A DNA stretch of 64,000 nucleotides, from assembly GCA_033765345.1 (NCBI GenBank), contig JANRIC010000178.1, positions 1-64,000 of the forward strand, in the 5' to 3' direction. The notes beneath the pieces were generated by a model. That model had not been told where the DNA came from, did not search any database, and was given only the letters and a program-made list of their open reading frames with translations. The first letter of the stretch is position 1; every line of letters begins with the position of its first letter. Below, one piece after another: positions 47,738 through 57,627 of this stretch. A program made the position numbers and the translations under genes. This stretch comes from JANRIC01 sp033765345 (GTDB lineage: Bacteria; Bacteroidota; Bacteroidia; Cytophagales; Microscillaceae).

Positions 47738-50191
47738 TTATTTTACTCCTTCCACAAAGTACATATCTACATCTCCTTTGTGTTTGACGGGGACTTTGCC
47801 TCGGTAGGTGCAATGGAAGTGATCTTTGACGAGTTCATAGGTAGCTCCGGAGATATTGACTTTACCAGGTTCGCCGCCTGTTTCCATCCGGCTGGCTACA
47901 TTGACGGCATCTCCCCAGATATCGTAGGCAAATTTCTTTTTGCCGATGACTCCAGCTACTATAGAACCGCTATTGATGCCGAGGCGTACTTCCCAGGATT
48001 CTTCTCCGCGCGCTTCTTTCTCAAGTTTGAGTTGGTGCATAAATTTTTGGATTTCAAGTCCGGCCATTACAGCATCTATGGGATTGGTATGATTGATTAC
48101 GGGGATTCCTCCGGCGCACATAAAGGCATCTCCAATGGTTTTGATTTTCTCGAGCCCGTATTTTCCGGTGATTTCTTCAAAGGCATTGAAGCAATAATCC
48201 AATTCTTTGATCACTTCGGCGGGGGTCATTTTAGAAGCCAGGGAGGTAAATCCTTTAAAATCCGTAAAAAGCACTGTCACCAATTCATAAAAACGAGGCG
48301 TGGCATAGCCTTTTTCTTTGAGTTCCTGGGCTGTTTGGATGGGTAGGATATTGAGTAGAAGAGTATCTGACTTCTGACGCTCGCCCTCGATGGCATCTCT
48401 TTGTGCGGAGATTTCTTCTTTTTGTTGGGTAATTTCTTCATTTAGTTCAATAAGGCTGTCTCTTTGCTCCTCGATTTCGAGTTTTTGTTTTTCAAGAGAG
48501 GCATTTTGTTCTTGAATTTTTTGGTTTTGCGCTTTGAGCAGGCGATTTTTCTGGCGATTTTTAATATAGATAAAAGAAATAAAGAGCGTAATCAAGAGTA
48601 CAAAAGCCAGGATAGCTCCAAAAAGATAAAACTGTCTTTGGCGTTTCTGGTCAGCAATAAGTTTTTCTTGTTTAGCATCGGCTTCTTTTACTTTGGCTTC
48701 GGCGAGTTCTTTATCTTTGATGGCTTTTTCGGCTTCGCTACGGGCACGCTGTTCGTTTAGTTTGGCGATTTCACGTTGATTGACGAGGTCTCGGGCTCGG
48801 GCGCTTAGCAGTTCTTTTTCTTTTTCGGCTTTTTCGGCGCGGGCACGGGCAAGCTCGCGGTCTTGCTCCAGTTGCCGGGCGCGGGTTTGGGCAAGTTCGC
48901 GGTCTCGGAGGGCAAGTTCTTTTTCTTTTTGCAATTGATTGGCTCGGGCGATGGCGAGTTCTTTATCTTTTTCGGCTTTTTCGGCTCTTTCTTTCTCGAG
49001 TTCGGATTTGGTGATGGTGAGTCTTACGCTGTCTTCGAGCCCTTGTACGAAGCTTTTGGCTTCCAGGAGTTCGTTTTCTTTCTGGCTGATTTCGGCATTG
49101 ATTTCACTTTCAACGCTGGATTTCTCTTTGTTGTATTTGCCGTATTCTTGAATGTTGCCTTCGGCGGCGGCTATATCAGACAGGATTCGGTAGCTATCCA
49201 GCAGTACATCCCAGGCGTTGACGGGTTTTGCATAACTGATGGCACGATTGGCTTGAGTTTTGGCGCGCTCGAAATCACCTCTGAGGAAATAATTGGCTGC
49301 AATATGGTTGAGTACATGGCCGATTTGATCGGGTTTGCCTTCTTTTTCCCGGATTTTGAGGGCTTCATCATAAAACTCAAAGGCTTGCGGAAAATTGCGG
49401 ATATTGGTTTGAATCACGCCGATATTGGTCAGAATGACTGCTCTCTTGGAAGGAGAGGTAGTTTTCCCGAGCATTTTTTCATAAATCTCGATTGCTTGAC
49501 GAAAGCTTTTGAGTGATTCGGAGGTTTTGCGTAGTCTTTTTTGGAGGTAGCCTATGTTGTTGAGGGCTGTGGCCTGCCCTTCCAGATTATTGCTCGCCTG
49601 ATTGATTGCTAGGTCTTGCTGAGAATAATCCAGGGCTTGTGCGATTTGCCCATTTAGCTCACTGATGATGGCAAGTCGGTTTAAGATGGTGCTGACTGAT
49701 TTTGAGTTATTTCTGGATTTATGTATTTCTAAAATTTCCAGATAATTTTGAGATGCAGCATTATAATTTCCATTGAGGTAATGAGACCATGCAGCAAATT
49801 CTTTGCAGCGGACTTGTCCGGGCTGATCATTCAGCGATTTTCGGAGTCGGGCAGCATCTTCAAAGTAGGTGATTGATTTGTCATAAGCCTTCCACTTTTG
49901 GTATACGATTCCGATTTCTTCGTGGATGATGGCCAGATATTCGGGTTGGTTATTTTTTTTCTCGAGGATATGTTTGGCGCGGTAATAATTCGTGACGGCT
50001 TCGTCGTAGTTTTGCTCCTGGTTTTTATAAATTCGTGCCAAATCAATGTATATAGGTACTTTATCGTCTTCGTTGTTTGATTGCGACAATTTCTTAAGAA
50101 GGGTTTCGCGGCTATCCTGACTAAATCCAACTTGGGCAGAAAGCCAAAACAGTATAAAAGTAAAAAATACAAGTATAAAAGTATACTTCAT
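47738..50191 (-). CDS. TPR-containing membrane adenylate cyclase (class III)
   Basis: An 817-residue signalling protein. A signal peptide (residues 1-24) leads to about seven TPR repeats (about 35-330) in the periplasm, a long coiled coil rich in EKEKELA and RARQLEQ-type repeats (about 340-525), one transmembrane helix (FYLFGAILAFVLLITLFIS, about 533-551), a second coiled coil and a class III cyclase domain (about 620-817). The metal Asp residues are in VLFTDFKGFTSL and KTIGDAFM; the Lys of EKIKTIGD and the Asp of YDIWGDAVN indicate ATP rather than GTP. Makes cAMP in response to an unknown signal. Divergent from the TonB receptor at 50349. Confidence 0.93.
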   Translation of the reverse strand: MKYTFILVFFTFILFWLSAQVGFSQDSRETLLKKLSQSNNEDDKVPIYIDLARIYKNQEQNYDEAVTNYYRAKHILEKKNNQPEYLAIIHEEIGIVYQKWKAYDKSITYFEDAARLRKSLNDQPGQVRCKEFAAWSHYLNGNYNAASQNYLEILEIHKSRNNSKSVSTILNRLAIISELNGQIAQALDYSQQDLAINQASNNLEGQATALNNIGYLQKRLRKTSESLKSFRQAIEIYEKMLGKTTSPSKRAVILTNIGVIQTNIRNFPQAFEFYDEALKIREKEGKPDQIGHVLNHIAANYFLRGDFERAKTQANRAISYAKPVNAWDVLLDSYRILSDIAAAEGNIQEYGKYNKEKSSVESEINAEISQKENELLEAKSFVQGLEDSVRLTITKSELEKERAEKAEKDKELAIARANQLQKEKELALRDRELAQTRARQLEQDRELARARAEKAEKEKELLSARARDLVNQREIAKLNEQRARSEAEKAIKDKELAEAKVKEADAKQEKLIADQKRQRQFYLFGAILAFVLLITLFISFIYIKNRQKNRLLKAQNQKIQEQNASLEKQKLEIEEQRDSLIELNEEITQQKEEISAQRDAIEGERQKSDTLLLNILPIQTAQELKEKGYATPRFYELVTVLFTDFKGFTSLASKMTPAEVIKELDYCFNAFEEITGKYGLEKIKTIGDAFMCAGGIPVINHTNPIDAVMAGLEIQKFMHQLKLEKEARGEESWEVRLGINSGSIVAGVIGKKKFAYDIWGDAVNVASRMETGGEPGKVNISGATYELVKDHFHCTYRGKVPVKHKGDVDMYFVEGVK

Positions 50192-50348
50192 TGTTTATTT
50201 ATATTTTATGCAAAATGCACAAATTTAAAATCTACAAATATCATTAATTTTACAACTGGTTTTATAATTGCTTTTGAATATTTTTCGGCAATTTACCAAG
50301 CAAACGATAGATTCACAATTTAGTTCATTTAATAAATCGACTCAGGTC

Positions 50349-52580
50349 ATGTATATATTTAAAAATTACTTTTGTTTCAGTAAGTTCGTTTTTTTTCAGT
50401 TTTTCATTATTCTGAGTTTTTCAACTCCTGTATTTCCACAAACAGATTCTTTGCCAATTCGTGATTTATTGCGATTTAAAGTAGAGGATATGTATCAAAG
50501 TGAGGTAGATTTATTGAATAAACAGGTGACTATTGCTTCTAAAAAAAGTGAAAATCTTTTTGATGCTCCTTTTGCTACTTCGGTACTTACCAAAGAGGAA
50601 ATCCAGAATGCCGGAGTGACCTCTATTATGGAAGCTTTTCGACTTATCCCAGGGCTTATTGTGGCTGAACAAACAAACGGTAATTTTGACATTCATCTCC
50701 GAGGAGGAAGTAATGTACAGCGAGACGCTATCTTCTCGATAGGCGGGAATACAACCACTCTGGTGATGATTGATAATCGGCCGATTTATAATTATTATTT
50801 GGGGGGTACTTTTTGGGAGACTATCCCGATTGACCTCAACGATGTGGAAAGAATAGAGTTGGTGCGTGGGCCTACCTCAGCGATGTATGGTCCGAATGCC
50901 GTATCAGGGGTAATCAATATTATTACGCGCCACCCTGAAGAAGAAGGGGTTTTTGTGGTAGCCCATGTACAACAGGGCTCGAATGCCAGTTTTGTAAATA
51001 ATGCTTCTTTGGGATATAAGTTTAATAAAAAACTGAGTGCCTGGGTAACTGCCAACTGGCATCAAAGGAATAGAAATCAGGATACTTATTATAATTATGG
51101 AGCGAATTCTTATCTTTCTTCGGATTCTATTCAAAAACTGGCAGGTACTGAGGCTTATCCCGACCCTGACTTGGCTGTAAAAAGATATGGACTCAACGGG
51201 TATTTGAGCTTTAAACCCAACAGCCACATAGAGGTCAATGTCACTGGTGGTTATCAGGATTCCAGGGTACAAAAATCTTATACCGAAAATTTTGTAACTC
51301 CATTGACCACAGCTTTGTCTGAAAGCAAATATGTGGATGTCAATGCAAGGTATAATCACCTGAGTACACAGTTTTCTTTTCAGGACGGCACCCAAAGTGA
51401 AGGCTTGGGTGCTGCGGGTCAAAAGTGGGACTTTAACACCCTAGATGCCAATGTGGAATATGATTTCAATATCAAAAAGCTAAATATCAAGCCCGGAATC
51501 AACTACCGTACGGCGATTTATGATGATACCCGTTTTGTGGATGTGGATCAAAGAAGTGGTCAGTTTAATGCAAGGAGAGAAATCACCAATTTTGCGGCTT
51601 ATCTCCGAGGCGATTATTTGGTACTGGAAGATAATCTACGTCTGATTGCAGCCATGCGACTTGATGTTTTTAATTTTCCCAAAGAGCCTTATTTTTCTTA
51701 TCAGTTGGCTGCAAACTATAAACTTAGTAAAAACCATCTCCTGAGAGCTGTGCACGCTCGTGCTAATCGCTCTGCCAATATTATTTTTACCTTTGCCGAT
51801 ACTTTTTTCCCTGTTTTTCCTTTGTTTTTGCCTAATACGGTTGCTGTGGAGGTAGCTGGTAATCAGGAGTTAGATTTATTGGTCAGTAATCTGATAGAGC
51901 TGGGTTATCGGGGCAGGCTGCGGGATAACCTTCAGGTAGATGCGGAGCTGTTTTATGCCAGGGTGAAAAATTATGCAGATTTTCTGTATGGTCCTACTCG
52001 GCAGGAAGTCATCAACGGCACTCCGACCACAGTTCAGAGTTTCGAGACCTTTAATATTCCTTTGCAAACCAGCCAGGTGGGGATTACGCTGTCTGTCAAT
52101 TATGTAATCAAACATTTCCAAATTCGCCCTTATTTCACCTATCAACGTACGACACTCAAAAATTCATCTATCTTTAATAATACAGCCGATGCACAATTTG
52201 TGCCTGCCAACCCAGACCCTTCCCAAAACAACATCAATAGCAATAACGGCACAAATACCAGCCATTTAGGAACCCCGGAATTCTTTGGAGGGCTGTATCT
52301 GAATTATCGGGTTAGTAATAAATTTAATATCAATCTGAATCCCTATTTCTTCACCGATCAACAATATTATTCTTTTCAAAATACATTCTATCCAGACGGG
52401 AGAGGTATTGGCGAAATTAAAACCAAATTTTTGCTCAATGCTAAATTTAGCCTTTATCCGACTTCCAACTTTGAAATATTCGCCCGATTCAAAAACTTAC
52501 TCGACCAAAAAAGCAGTGAGTTTTTTAATACCGATCAGATTGGTTTTTCTATGTGGGCTGGAGTAGGTTTTGATTTTTAA
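50349..52580 (+). CDS. TonB-dependent outer-membrane receptor
   Basis: 743 residues from ATG 50349 (MYIFKNYFCFSKFVFFQFFI), where a signal peptide begins (cleavage near PVFPQ); 27 upstream in-frame codons were rejected. Plug domain (about 50-195): VTIASKKSENLFDAPFATSVLTKEEIQNAGVTSIMEAFRLIPGL ... VERIELVRGPTSAMYGPNAVSGVINIITR. The barrel ends FSMWAGVGFDF, a typical terminal aromatic signature. No carboxypeptidase-like N-terminal domain and no SusD partner. It fits the colicin/vitamin/siderophore receptor class; ligand unknown. It is divergent from the adenylate cyclase gene. Confidence 0.92.
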   Translation: MYIFKNYFCFSKFVFFQFFIILSFSTPVFPQTDSLPIRDLLRFKVEDMYQSEVDLLNKQVTIASKKSENLFDAPFATSVLTKEEIQNAGVTSIMEAFRLIPGLIVAEQTNGNFDIHLRGGSNVQRDAIFSIGGNTTTLVMIDNRPIYNYYLGGTFWETIPIDLNDVERIELVRGPTSAMYGPNAVSGVINIITRHPEEEGVFVVAHVQQGSNASFVNNASLGYKFNKKLSAWVTANWHQRNRNQDTYYNYGANSYLSSDSIQKLAGTEAYPDPDLAVKRYGLNGYLSFKPNSHIEVNVTGGYQDSRVQKSYTENFVTPLTTALSESKYVDVNARYNHLSTQFSFQDGTQSEGLGAAGQKWDFNTLDANVEYDFNIKKLNIKPGINYRTAIYDDTRFVDVDQRSGQFNARREITNFAAYLRGDYLVLEDNLRLIAAMRLDVFNFPKEPYFSYQLAANYKLSKNHLLRAVHARANRSANIIFTFADTFFPVFPLFLPNTVAVEVAGNQELDLLVSNLIELGYRGRLRDNLQVDAELFYARVKNYADFLYGPTRQEVINGTPTTVQSFETFNIPLQTSQVGITLSVNYVIKHFQIRPYFTYQRTTLKNSSIFNNTADAQFVPANPDPSQNNINSNNGTNTSHLGTPEFFGGLYLNYRVSNKFNINLNPYFFTDQQYYSFQNTFYPDGRGIGEIKTKFLLNAKFSLYPTSNFEIFARFKNLLDQKSSEFFNTDQIGFSMWAGVGFDF

Positions 52581-52679
52581 TTTCTTCTGAAATTCGTAAC
52601 AGAATTCAAGGCTTTGAAGTTAAATTGCTTGAAAATAAACTTTTACTAAAAATAAAATACCCATTTTAGCTTTCAAATC

Positions 52680-54092
52680 ATGGAAAATATCGATCCGATT
52701 TTTGTAAAAATATCTGAAAATCTGGAAACAAACGACATCCTCAATGATCTCATTGTCACCCCCGTAGATATTGAAGTGGGCGATCAACTCAATATCGGTG
52801 GGCGCACTTTTACGGTTCATAAAGTCAAGGATGAAAACGGAAAACTTGCTCTCAAAAATAGTGATTTGAAAAAAAATATCCGATCCTATGAAGAATTACT
52901 CCGTACAGGCATCGTATCTAACTATAAAATTGATGACCTCTGCCTGGTCAATAATAAAAATGGAGATGTGCTCATTGAGGTCACCATCCCAAAAGATACT
53001 TATCGACGCAAAAATTTCAACCATCTCCTCCACTCCAACCAAAGAAATTTTTTCGTGCGCTTGGATGGCACCATGATTAATAATATTCTTACCGATAAAA
53101 AAACTGAATTTGCCGAGCACGAAATCAAACTTACACCTTGTATGTTTGCCGCTGATTCTGCTCTGGCAATTACCCAAAATGGTCAGAAAATCTCCATTAC
53201 TGAAAGAAACCGAAGTATTGATGATCCAGTAATAGAACTCATCACCAATAACAGCTTTACGCTCTATGAAAAAGAAATCGTAGGTCGCCTCGTAGGTACT
53301 GTTAATCTCCTAGCATTGAGTAGCAAAATTGACAAAATCACCACAGCCCTCCCCCGCGGTGCTTATTACAGTTTTTTATTTCAGGGAGCATCGGATGGCT
53401 TCGTCTCACCGGAAATTGTGCTGGATTGGTTTGATATCGTAGACAGACGTGTGAAATACTTGCGTCTATTGATCAAAAAGGGCATTCATCAGTATCATCC
53501 TCATATCCCGATTGAGCAATACTCTTTTATGGATTCTGCTTGCGACGCCCTGCGTACATACTTTGAAGAACGCCTTAAGGACAACAAAAAACCTGACATT
53601 GATGAACTGCTGGATTTAACCCTGAATACTATTCTAGAACAGGATTCTTTTGCTCGTCAGATTTATGGCGAAACAGCTATCCAACGCCCACGTAATTTCC
53701 AGGACTTGGCAAACTTTACGTATGCTGTAGGTAATCTGACAGATATGGAAATTAAACCTGGTGTAAGCCCCCAACCCAAACAAATCATCGGTGTCTATGA
53801 TGTCACCGAAACGATGATGTGGATTGCCGCCAAAAAAATCCGTAACCGTGGTATTCTGGAGCCCCGAGGACTTTTTAACAATAATGTACCCCAAAACTCT
53901 GTCTATGACCATCTTTCTTTTATCAGTGTAATGCCTATTGAGCACGTAATTTTTGATATTTCGCCCGAATTTGCCGAAAAACACATGGGCGGTTTTACCC
54001 GACTTTACTCCGTCCGTGAGGGTACCCTCTCCGAAGAATTCGAGCAGGATATCGAGGATATTGCGTTGGGATTGTCACCGGATGAGAATTAA
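52680..54092 (+). CDS. Conserved hypothetical protein
   Basis: A 470-residue soluble protein with no signal peptide or membrane helix. Segment 1 (1-130) has strands and reads VDIEVGDQLNIGGRTFTVHKVKDENGKLALKN, like a small beta-barrel. The middle (190-330) is helical, with LPRGAYYSFLFQGASDGFVSPEIVLDWFDIVDRRVKYLRLLIKKGIHQYHP. The C-terminal third has ENAL-free long helices and ends in the acidic EEFEQDIEDIALGLSPDEN. I recognise no family. The compound repeat directly after its stop gives no clue to function. Confidence 0.7.
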   Translation: MENIDPIFVKISENLETNDILNDLIVTPVDIEVGDQLNIGGRTFTVHKVKDENGKLALKNSDLKKNIRSYEELLRTGIVSNYKIDDLCLVNNKNGDVLIEVTIPKDTYRRKNFNHLLHSNQRNFFVRLDGTMINNILTDKKTEFAEHEIKLTPCMFAADSALAITQNGQKISITERNRSIDDPVIELITNNSFTLYEKEIVGRLVGTVNLLALSSKIDKITTALPRGAYYSFLFQGASDGFVSPEIVLDWFDIVDRRVKYLRLLIKKGIHQYHPHIPIEQYSFMDSACDALRTYFEERLKDNKKPDIDELLDLTLNTILEQDSFARQIYGETAIQRPRNFQDLANFTYAVGNLTDMEIKPGVSPQPKQIIGVYDVTETMMWIAAKKIRNRGILEPRGLFNNNVPQNSVYDHLSFISVMPIEHVIFDISPEFAEKHMGGFTRLYSVREGTLSEEFEQDIEDIALGLSPDEN

Positions 54093-54380
54093 TAACAACC
54101 ATTGTTAGCACCCTAGCGGGCGACTAACAAGGTTTTTCCAAAAAACACGCTGCCAACCACTAACCATTGTTAGCACCCTAGCGGGCGACTAACAAGGTTT
54201 TTCTAAAAAACACGCTGTCAGTGGCTGAATGCCCTCTGACAGTCGTTACAACAAGGTTTTCCAAAAAACACGCTGCCAACCACTAACCATTGTTAGCACC
54301 CTATCAGGCGACTAACAAGGTTTTTCCTAAAAAACACGCTGTCAGTGGCTGAATGCCCGGTCGTTTTGTCGTTACAGTCG
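54093..54380. repeat. Compound hairpin-rich tandem repeat
   Basis: Two alternating units occur. Unit A begins AACCATTGTTAGCACCCTAG and ends in CACGCTGCCAACCACT; unit B shares its start but ends in CACGCTGTCAGTGGCTGAAT. Order A-B-(A fragment)-A/B. TTGTTAG and CTAACAA pair around 15 nt, and CTGTCAG pairs with CTGACAG, giving several local hairpins. Third copies carry CTATCAGGCG in place of CTAGCGGGCG. No gene in this stretch. Confidence 0.8.
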
Positions 54381-54394
54381 TTGGTTATTGGAAC

Positions 54395-54402
54395 TATATT
54401 TG
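54395..54402 (+). promoter_or_regulatory. -7 promoter box TATATTTG of the SpoIIE-type gene
   Basis: Fits TAnnTTTG, 53 nt before the ATG at 54456; a well-spaced -33 element is not obvious. Confidence 0.4.
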
Positions 54403-54455
54403 ACTACTTACAATTTATTTAATTGTCCAATATTCTTGACGGACTTGCTGAAATT

Positions 54456-56687
54456 ATGAGTAGAATTGATCTGTTTTTATTTCTCATCCTAATAAGTTGC
54501 ATCACAGGCTGCACCCATCAGAAAAAAATTTCCCCAAAAGTGCAAAAAGGCACAATTGACCTAAGTCTTTGGGATTTTGAGCAGGATAAGGATGTGCAGC
54601 TCAACGGTGAATGGGAATTTTACTGGAATCAACTGATTTCTCCAGAAGACTTATCTACTCGGCCAGTCCTCCAATATAACTATACCAAAGTCCCTGCTTC
54701 TTGGACGAATCTAACCAACCCTCAAACCAGTAAAAAGTACCCCCCATTTGGCTATGCTACTTATAGAGTGCATATCCTACTCCCCAAAAAATATCCACAG
54801 CTTTCTATTTATATCCCCAAAATCTGGACAGCCTCTCGTGTCTGGATGAATGAAAAAATGATCTACCAATCCGGAAATGTAAGCACCTCCGTAAAAGGAT
54901 TTAAAAATAGGGTACTAGAGAAATTGGTCGAGATTTACCCCCAGGGGCAGGAAATATATCTGATCGTACAGGTTTCTAATTATGATATGTTTTTGGCGGG
55001 GCTTTTACAAAGCTTTCGAGTTGGCTCTTATGCCAAAATCATGGAGAATATCTCTTTGCAGTATAGCTGGACGATGATGTGGCTGGGTATTCTTTTCGCT
55101 ATGGGCATTTATCATTTCATCTTATTCCTTTTCAGAAGAAGGCGAAAATCCACTTTTTATTTTGGAATTATCTGTTTATTACTGGGGCTAAGATTAATCA
55201 TTTTTGGAGAACACTATTTCTATGAATACCTAACCGAACACATAGGCGGGCTTACTTTTAATATCCAAAGTAAAACTTACTACGGCACTACTTTTTTACT
55301 CGTGCCCATAAGCTTACTTTACATGAAATCACTTTATCCCGTCAGACCCTTTACGATCTCAAGTGAGACCTCTTATAAAAGACTAAAAATTTTATACAAT
55401 CATTGGAATATATTCTTTATACCGATTGCCTCAATCATTACGGGGCTTTACCTAGCTTTTGTGTTGGTTGTACCTCCACGCATTTTTTTAGCTACAATTT
55501 TATATTATCAGCCGATTTTATTGGTTTTTTTGGCATACCTGATCTTTCTGATGTTTGCAGCAATTTTCAGAAGAGAGCATGAATCCTATTATCAGATTAT
55601 CGGCATGTTAGTTATGCTTGTGGCTGCTGCCAATGACGGTTTGCATCAATTGGGTTATGAGATATTTGGAGCTTTTGAAATTATGCCCCTGGCTTTTGTC
55701 ATATTTTTATCAATCCAGTTTATCGTGATTGCCAAAAGATTCTCCAGAGCTTTCAAAGAAGTAGAAGATCTATCAGCAAATCTAGAGAAAAAAGTCATTG
55801 AACGAACCGCCGAAGTAACCCGCCAGAAAGATGAAATCGAGGAACAAAACAAAAAAATTGAACTCGCTTACAAACACATTACGGACAGTGTGGTCTATGC
55901 CAGTCGAATTCAAAAAGCCATGTTGCTAAAAGAAGAAGAAATTTCCCGCCATTTCAAAGAAGCCTTTATTTATCTCAGACCCCGTGATATTGTATCTGGA
56001 GATTTTTATTGGTTTGCTGAAATAGAAGCCCGAGCCAATGGCAAAACTCCTCCCAAATATACCCCTTGGACAGAAGGCAAGGTGAAAATCCTTATCGCCG
56101 CAGATTGTACCGGGCATGGAGTTCCAGGGGCTTTTATGACCGTGATGGGCAATGATTTCCTGAATGAAATCATTCTTGAAGGAGGAATCATTAATCCTGA
56201 GAAGGTCATCTGCGAATTAGATCAAAAAGTTTATCAGACACTTACCCGCAAAGACCACGAAAATACCGCCCAAGACGGAATGGACTTGGCTATGATCGCT
56301 TTGCACGAATCCGACGGGCAAATGATCTTTTCGGGTGCCAAAAACCCTATGTATTTGGTTAGAAACGGCGAAATGCGTATGATTGAAGGCTCTAAATACC
56401 CCGTAGGTGGAGGTAAGTTTTATGCCAATAGCAACAAATCCTTTGAGCCTCATCCCATTATTCTTAAGGAAGGAGATGTAATTTATATGGCCTCGGATGG
56501 TTTTCAGGATCAGTTTGGGGGTAAAGATGGACGAAAGTATATGAAAAAACGCTTTCGAGAATTCCTTCATAAAATCAGTCCCCTGCCTATGAATGAACAA
56601 AAAACAATATTGGAAAAAGAATTTGAAAACTGGAAAGGAAAAAAGTCCCAAACTGATGACGTATTGGTGGTAGGGATACGAATTTGA
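54456..56687 (+). CDS. 7TMR-DISM sensor with SpoIIE/PP2C phosphatase output
   Basis: 743 residues from ATG 54456; an in-frame TTG 11 codons earlier was rejected. LILISCITGC is a lipoprotein-like or hydrophobic leader. The periplasmic jelly roll (about 35-185: GTIDLSLWDFEQDKDVQLNGEWEFYW) and seven helices (about 200-405) form a 7TMR-DISM sensor. A coiled coil (about 410-460) joins it to a PP2C-type phosphatase (about 470-742): YLRPRDIVSGDFYWF, IAADCTGHGVPGAFMTVMGNDFLNEI, SDGFQDQFGGKDGRK and TDDVLVVGIRI, with the metal-binding aspartates intact. It probably senses a small molecule and dephosphorylates an anti-sigma-type partner. A decayed NarL regulator gene lies just downstream in opposite orientation. 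Confidence 0.92.
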   Translation: MSRIDLFLFLILISCITGCTHQKKISPKVQKGTIDLSLWDFEQDKDVQLNGEWEFYWNQLISPEDLSTRPVLQYNYTKVPASWTNLTNPQTSKKYPPFGYATYRVHILLPKKYPQLSIYIPKIWTASRVWMNEKMIYQSGNVSTSVKGFKNRVLEKLVEIYPQGQEIYLIVQVSNYDMFLAGLLQSFRVGSYAKIMENISLQYSWTMMWLGILFAMGIYHFILFLFRRRRKSTFYFGIICLLLGLRLIIFGEHYFYEYLTEHIGGLTFNIQSKTYYGTTFLLVPISLLYMKSLYPVRPFTISSETSYKRLKILYNHWNIFFIPIASIITGLYLAFVLVVPPRIFLATILYYQPILLVFLAYLIFLMFAAIFRREHESYYQIIGMLVMLVAAANDGLHQLGYEIFGAFEIMPLAFVIFLSIQFIVIAKRFSRAFKEVEDLSANLEKKVIERTAEVTRQKDEIEEQNKKIELAYKHITDSVVYASRIQKAMLLKEEEISRHFKEAFIYLRPRDIVSGDFYWFAEIEARANGKTPPKYTPWTEGKVKILIAADCTGHGVPGAFMTVMGNDFLNEIILEGGIINPEKVICELDQKVYQTLTRKDHENTAQDGMDLAMIALHESDGQMIFSGAKNPMYLVRNGEMRMIEGSKYPVGGGKFYANSNKSFEPHPIILKEGDVIYMASDGFQDQFGGKDGRKYMKKRFREFLHKISPLPMNEQKTILEKEFENWKGKKSQTDDVLVVGIRI

Positions 56688-56767
56688 GCCTTTCTGAAAA
56701 TAATGGCATCAGGAGTGTATATACAGGATTTTTATAAATAATATGTTAAGAATAAATAATCACTTCC

Positions 56768-57496
56768 TCATTGAATCCCGGTAAATAGGCTTGTAGAAAA
56801 TAAATTCCAACAAAGGTTGTCATACAACAAATCAAATATAATCAGATCAATCCTTCTTTGATTGCCTTTAAGACAGCTTCGGTTTTTGGTTTTTGAATTT
56901 ACTTGTAGCTTCTCGTAAATATGGCGAATATGTGTTCTGACTGTATCGATACTGATGAATAATTCGTCGGCAATCAGTTTGTAACTATTTCCCTTGACCA
57001 GACTTTTTAAAATATCCAGTTCTCTGATTGAGAGTTTGTAATCGGCTTTTGTGATGGTTTTTTGTTGTTGAAAAAAGAGTAAAACCTTGCGGGCTACACT
57101 GGCTGTCATAGGTGATCCCCCCTTAAATATATCAAAAATTGCTTCTATAATTTCTGACGGGGCGGTATTCTTAAGCAAATAACCGCTGGCACCATTCCGG
57201 ATAGCATTAAATATTTTTGCTTCATCTTCAAAAACCGTAAGCATCAAGACTTGAATAAGTGGATTTAATTCTTTTACGATTTTAACGGCTTCTATGCCGT
57301 TGCGTCCTGGTAGATCAATATCCATCAAAACAACATCTGGCTTAAGCTGTGGAATTTGCTTCTCAAGAAGATTACAATCTTTGAAAGAACCCACCAAATC
57401 CAAATCTGGAGTAGCTTGAATCAAAAAAACCATGCCCTCACGCAGGTGGTTATTATCATCATAATGAATGATTTTAATTTTTTTAGGCTCTTCCCT
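56768..57496 (-). pseudogene. NarL/LuxR-type response regulator gene, probably inactivated
   Basis: Receiver motifs (PDVVLMDIDLPGRNGIEAVK, VLMLTVFEDE, ASGYLLKN) and the LuxR-type helix-turn-helix (LSIRELDILKSLVKGNSYKLIADELFISIDTVRTHIRHIYEKL) are intact, but both ends are damaged. Upstream, the frame reads EEPKKIKIIHYDDNNHLREGM with the acidic DD pair, yet the codon where a start is expected (57494-57496) is AGG and no ATG, GTG or TTG precedes it before a stop; the first ATG (57433) lies after the DD pair. At 56881-56894 a 7-bp unit GGTTTTT is duplicated, which shifts the frame; removing one copy restores SKTEAVLKAIKEGLI and a stop at 56842, giving a normal 215-residue protein. Confidence 0.75.
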
Positions 57497-57579
57497 AGAA
57501 TTGGACTGATAGTTTTAAAAGGTAGTCTTTTGACGAAATTATGGGCTCAAAATCATTGAATTTCAGTTATCAGTCTAAA

Positions 57580-57627
57580 TTATGGTAAGAGCCTACAAAT
57601 ATTGGTGTCTAATAAGTATTTCTTCAT
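57580..57627 (-). pseudogene. VapC-like toxin stub
   Basis: The frame starting at 57627 overlaps the antitoxin stop (ATGA) and reads MKKYLLDTNICRLLP, then stops at 57580. MKKYLLDTNIC is the classic N-terminus of a VapC PIN toxin; the rest of the domain is gone. Confidence 0.75.

Noticed and set aside
47606..48346. 246-codon plus-strand gene
   Set aside because: It begins inside dispersed element D and runs antisense through the cyclase domain.
54093..54380. Integron attC-like sites
   Set aside because: The GTTAGC...CTAAC hairpin recalls attC boundary motifs, but there are no cassette genes between copies and no integrase is visible; the resemblance covers only a few bases.
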